From Nymphaea colorata (lineage: Eukaryota > Streptophyta > Magnoliopsida > Nymphaeales > Nymphaeaceae), in NCBI RefSeq assembly GCF_008831285.2, contig NC_045138.2, positions 36,013,115 to 36,077,114 on the forward strand: DNA of 64,000 nt. The letters run 5' to 3'. Position numbers and translations under genes: made by a program. The notes under the pieces were generated by a model. It was not told the origin of the DNA. It saw only the letters and a program-made list of their open reading frames with translations, and searched no databases. Shown here piece after piece: positions 59,995 through 64,000 of this stretch. The number at the start of each line of letters is the position of its first letter. The stretch's first letter is position 1.

Positions 59995-61918
59995 ATGGGT
60001 CGGACAGCAAATGAGACCGAGGATCTTTATCTTACAAAGCATCAGACCGATTCACCATCAGCTGATGATAGTGGGAGTAGTGGAGCCCCGGGGGGCGTAA
60101 TTCTGAAAAAAGGTCCATGGACAGCTGCAGAGGATGCCATTCTGGTAGAGTATGTCAAGAAACATGGTGAGGGAAACTGGAATGCAGTGCAAAAGCACTC
60201 AGGTCTTTTTCGATGTGGGAAAAGCTGTCGCTTGCGGTGGGCGAATCATCTAAGACCCAATTTGAAGAAAGGTGCTTTTACTCCTGAAGAAGAACGTCTG
60301 ATAATTGAACTCCATGCCAGAATTGGAAATAAATGGGCCAGAATGGCAGCACAGGTATAATAATCATTTCTTAATTTTGCACGCACTGCTGGTTTTTTTT
60401 TTTAGGTTTTGTAACTACTGATCATATTAAAACGTGCAAAGTCTATTATCTTCATTTCTTTTTGCCTGCTCCTGAAAGTGTGTCCTCCTTTTGTTTCAGT
60501 TGCCAGGGCGAACCGATAATGAGATAAAAAATTACTGGAACACTCGAATAAAGAGACGCCAACGAGCTGGTTTGCCTCTTTATCCTTCTGATATGAATCT
60601 GCAAACTATAAATGAGGGCCAGCAAAATCAAAATGTAAATGAATTCGGGGTGTTTGACACTGGTCATCAAGGCCTTTTGCATGCCAGTGGCTTTGAGATT
60701 CCCCCTGTTTCATTCGACAGCATTAAAGCTGCTCAGGAGAACTTGCCTTACACACCCTCCTTTCCTGACGTCTCTGTGACTAACATTCTTGGTCAGGGTC
60801 TGGGATCCTCTCAAGGTTACAACTTTCTTAGCCCCCAGACTCACCGTGCCAAGAGACTTCGAGATTATGACTCCTCATTTCCTAGTTTTCCTAGTGGGAC
60901 AAACTGTTCATTTCTATATGATCCCCCATTTAATCAGTTCCAGAACGACACATTCGAGAAGGTCCAGCGGCCCTTTTCCATAAGTTTTCAGTCCAATCCT
61001 GATCCAAACAGAAGGAGTACATCTCCTCTGGGGTGTATGATGTCCGGCAGCCATGCCCTATCAAATGGCAATTTCTCTGCTTCCAAGCCTCTCAATGAGG
61101 TTGTAAAGTTGGAGCTCCCTTCATTCCAATATCCAGATACCATTCTCAACAATTTGGGTGCAAGCATTCCTCCACTCCCGCCCCTGGAGACAGCTGTTAC
61201 ATTCACCCAGTCTCCTCCAATGATGCATGCACAGTCTGATTGCTCGTCACCTCGGAACAGTGGTCTCTTACAGGCACTGATTCATGAGGCCCAAGCACTG
61301 AGCACCTCAAAGAATCACTCCTGTGAAAGCAGTACCCATTCTTCTGCAATGCCTGGTGAGACTGCTGATCGATCTACCATGAACCAATGCGATACAGAGT
61401 GGGCTGAACTCAGTGACTCTTTTTGCCAGACTCCTGCTTCTATTTTTAGTGAATGTAATCCTCCTGCAAGTGGGTCATTTATAGCCTCCTCGCCTGTCAA
61501 TGAGATGACTGGTGAGAATTTTTATGTGCTGCACTCATTATTTTCTCCTATAGTGCATTAAATTCCTTTTTCTTACTACATGAGGAACTTTACTTTTGTA
61601 TTGCTTCTAGGTACTACGAAGGTAGAAGCAGTTGAACAAATTTCAAATCCAAGTATTGAGACTAATGAGCTGGGGATTGATATCCATTTCACAAGGCCAG
61701 ATGAATTACTTATGTCAGACTGGTTTGAACAAAGTTCAGAATGTGTAAAGGAACAGTCAAATGTAACAGATACCTTTGCAACATTTCTTGGTGAGGATTT
61801 TTATAATGACTACAAACAGCTAGACACTGAATCTTCAGCATTAAATCAGTCCTGTGCACTTGGTTCTTTGCCTTGGAATAATATGCCGGCTGTCTGCCAA
61901 ATGTCTGAACAACCTTGA
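59995..61918 (+). CDS. GAMYB: GAMYB-like R2R3-MYB transcription factor (3 coding exons, 559 aa)
   Basis: Nuclear transcription factor of the GAMYB / MYB33-MYB65 subgroup, which acts in gibberellin responses such as anther and tapetum development and aleurone gene activation. Exons 59995-60354, 60500-61511 and 61611-61918; GT-AG borders, total 1680 nt. The start MGRTANETEDLYL is preferred; an ATG at 59932 in the same frame lies before the acceptor at 59980. The R2 repeat spans about residues 38-90 (KKGPWTAAEDAIL, W42, W62, W82) and R3 about 91-141 (KKGAFTPEEERLI, F95, W114, W133). LPGRTDNEIKNYWNTRIKRR and RAGLPLYP complete the subgroup signature. The intron between residues 120 and 121 is at the usual R2R3 position. 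The C-terminal part is rich in Ser/Pro/Asn and carries LELPSFQY, encoded by the miR159 site, and a late acidic segment (LLMSDWFEQSSE) that may help activation. The length matches cereal GAMYB (about 550 aa). Confidence 0.94.
61110..61130 (+). promoter_or_regulatory. miR159 target site in the GAMYB-like mRNA
   Basis: The 21-nt site contains GGAGCTCCCTTCATTCCAA (61111-61129) with T at each end. It is near-complementary to plant miR159 and matches the site known in GAMYB/MYB33 genes. It encodes the conserved LELPSFQ segment. Cleavage of the mRNA by miR159 in vegetative tissue is the expected regulation (family knowledge, not shown by this sequence alone). Confidence 0.9.
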
Positions 61919-64000
61919 GGGCTTGCATCAATCATGTCAAGGAGGTCCATCTATGACATGTAGGCTGGAACCAGTCATTTGATGAAAATGGTGTTTTTAT
62001 AGCACCATAATGTCTTTGTGCATTGTTTCAGTTGGTGCTTGTTTTGCAAGAGTTGCTTTTGGAAAATCATACCAAACGATGCAGAATGGAGAAAGTTACT
62101 GTGGCTATGCATGCACGGTGTCATGATTACATTGCAGCAATTGATGCAGTTGTTTTAGCCATTATTTGAAATTTCCTGGTCTTTTATTTGATGCACTATC
62201 ATTGTCTTTCAAGTATGAGTCTTTCTTAAGGTTTGTTCTGAGAGAAATAATCAGCAGAAAGTGTGCATTTTGTTTGTCCTGTTTGAGGTTGATGTCATTG
62301 TTGAATCAGAACTGTATTGAATTATGACCTGAGAAAGAACTTCTACAGCAAACTTATCCCAGCTTATGCAGTTATGCTCAATTCTTACTAAATGGTACTT
62401 TCTCACAGGGTTATCTCTATTTTTTTTGGTTGTGTCAATTATGAAAACTCTCTCTTTGGCCTCCGCTTCCCTCTTGTGTATAAAATAAGATGGAAACATT
62501 CTTTATTGGTTATATGATGTGCTTGGTCGTTGACCATGCTCTTCTACTGGCAGTTTTCTGAGCCTTCTGAATTGAGCGGCAACCAGTAGCCACTTAGCAT
62601 GGAATATTGAACTCTATATGATCTTGTGTAACATGTTACCTGCTCCACTGTTATGCTATCGAAATGTCTTTGTGTTGATCCTTTCTTTCATACTAAGTGT
62701 CCATGTCCCCTGCATTAAAAGAAATGATCCTCGTGGCATTGTTGTTTGCTAAAAGCGAAGCTGCCCGTTGGACAATTTGTGATCGCTTACAGATTTCTGG
62801 TTTCGTGAATGGTGGATTGGTTGCTGTCAGGTTTACAGTCTTTTTATTCAATCATTTGTCTGTCACAAAGACTTGGTTTGCAGGAAACGGCTGCAGTAGT
62901 TGGCTGGTACTATTTATATGTGTTTATCGTGCCAAATTTTTTCCCTTAACAGAACCCCGGCTGGGAGAGTATATATATATAACTATATATATAACTATAT
63001 ATATAACTAGTCTTAAAATAGGACGACATTTTGAATTCCTTTTTCCTTTCTATGGTTCACCAATCATAGCGTGGAGAGAATGATTGTGAATAAAAAAAAC
63101 TAAAAAATGATAAAAAGGGAAAATGTAAGTGCGAGCAGTAAATGGAAGGGTTGGAAATTTTAGTTTAAGTATATATATATATATATATATATATAAAGTT
63201 GGTAGGTACCAGACGACAATAAGACTTTTTAAATACATGTTTAAACAAAATTAGAAGCTTTTAATGTGTTATAAGCACGACTGTAAATATAAATCATGCT
63301 GTACAATGTCATTTTTGTAAAAATAATTGATTTATATACTATCAACATTTTGACGTTATTAAAACAGTTTATTTTTTTTACTATTAAAAAATATTATTTA
63401 AGTAAAAAAATGGTTAACTTAATATTTGTTTCTTATCAGATCACTTTTAAGATCATATCAAGTTGAAATGAATGTGAGTGTTTATATTCTGGTCTTCTTC
63501 AAAAAGAGGGAACTGCCGCCACTAACAGTTGAGAATTATTTATCAAGGAACCTCTTTATTTAATTGTTTATCTATTTTCCGACAGATGTGCAGCGGTTAA
63601 GCAGATTCCTACCTGTTATTGAGAAACGCCCCTCTTTGCAAGGCCATTAATAATTTAATATGCGTATGTAGCCTTCACTTTTTTTTTAAAAATTTAAAAT
63701 AATTTAAATTAGTCGATAAATGATATATTTATGAGGGATTGATAGAAACCATACCAATATGTGAGGGACAAAAATCAGACCCTTTACATATGATATTTAA
63801 TTTAAACTGTTTTTTTTAATCTAATAGGTTGATGATGCAATAATCATTTTTTTTGTTTTTAATTGTATTTCTACAATAAACAAAAATGAATAGCTTCCGT
63901 AGCATCAACATTTTGATAATAGAACAATCTACACTTCTATTAAAAAAAAAAACTTGATTCAAAGCATGTTTTATATCAAAATAGTTTTTATAAATATATT
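61919..64000. other. GAMYB 3' UTR and AT-rich intergenic DNA
   Basis: The first several hundred bases should hold the MYB 3' UTR. Beyond about 62.9 kb the sequence is very AT-rich, with three repeats of an ATATATATAACT-type unit at about 62970-63009 and a (TA)n run at about 63169-63196. No recognisable gene is seen on either strand. Confidence 0.55.

Overview
This window is nuclear DNA of a flowering plant. It holds intron-rich genes with GT-AG splice sites, AT-rich intergenic DNA with microsatellites and small transposon remnants, and a set of genes that places it in angiosperms: an apoplast-type polyamine oxidase pair, a urease accessory gene, and a GAMYB-type transcription factor carrying a miR159 site. 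The species cannot be named from the sequence. All identifications come from reading translated exons against remembered family features; no search was run.

Layout. (1) 1-2068: non-coding, with one imperfect tandem repeat. (2) 2069-5033, minus strand: a RINT1/TIP20-family gene (MAG2-like), four exons, 823 aa. (3) 6459-26652, minus strand: a 28-coding-exon exportin-7 gene, 1055 aa, with a TATA box and 5' UTR exon near 28.4-28.7 kb. Its introns are large and contain a clean 306-bp hAT-type MITE, tandem duplications and simple repeats. (4) 30.3-43.2 kb, plus strand: a direct tandem segmental duplication in which each unit carries a complete ten-exon polyamine oxidase gene (32688-35881 and 39975-43106). 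The second copy has a shortened C-terminus. A third, isolated last-exon relic lies at 44546-44604. (5) 43.4-46.0 kb: a mosaic of short duplicated pieces, including a copy of sequence from just upstream of the next gene. (6) 46774-47493, plus strand: intronless coding sequence of the urease accessory protein UreF. (7) 47.5-57.9 kb: gene-poor AT-rich DNA in which I recognise no gene. (8) 58.2-61.9 kb, plus strand: a GAMYB-like R2R3-MYB gene with a long 5' leader, three coding exons, 559 aa and a miR159 target site. (9) 61.9-64.0 kb: AT-rich DNA without a recognisable gene.

The genes do not form one pathway. They cover ER/Golgi tethering (MAG2-like), nuclear transport (XPO7), polyamine catabolism and H2O2 production in the apoplast (PAO pair), nickel-urease maturation (UREF) and gibberellin/anther-type transcriptional control (GAMYB). 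Both PAO breakdown of amines and urease activity concern nitrogen, but their adjacency is most simply chance. The most unusual part is the 30-46 kb interval: a recent PAO duplication with copy-specific insertions, an altered protein terminus, a third relic exon and shuffled neighbouring sequence. I found no evidence of a wholly new molecular system.
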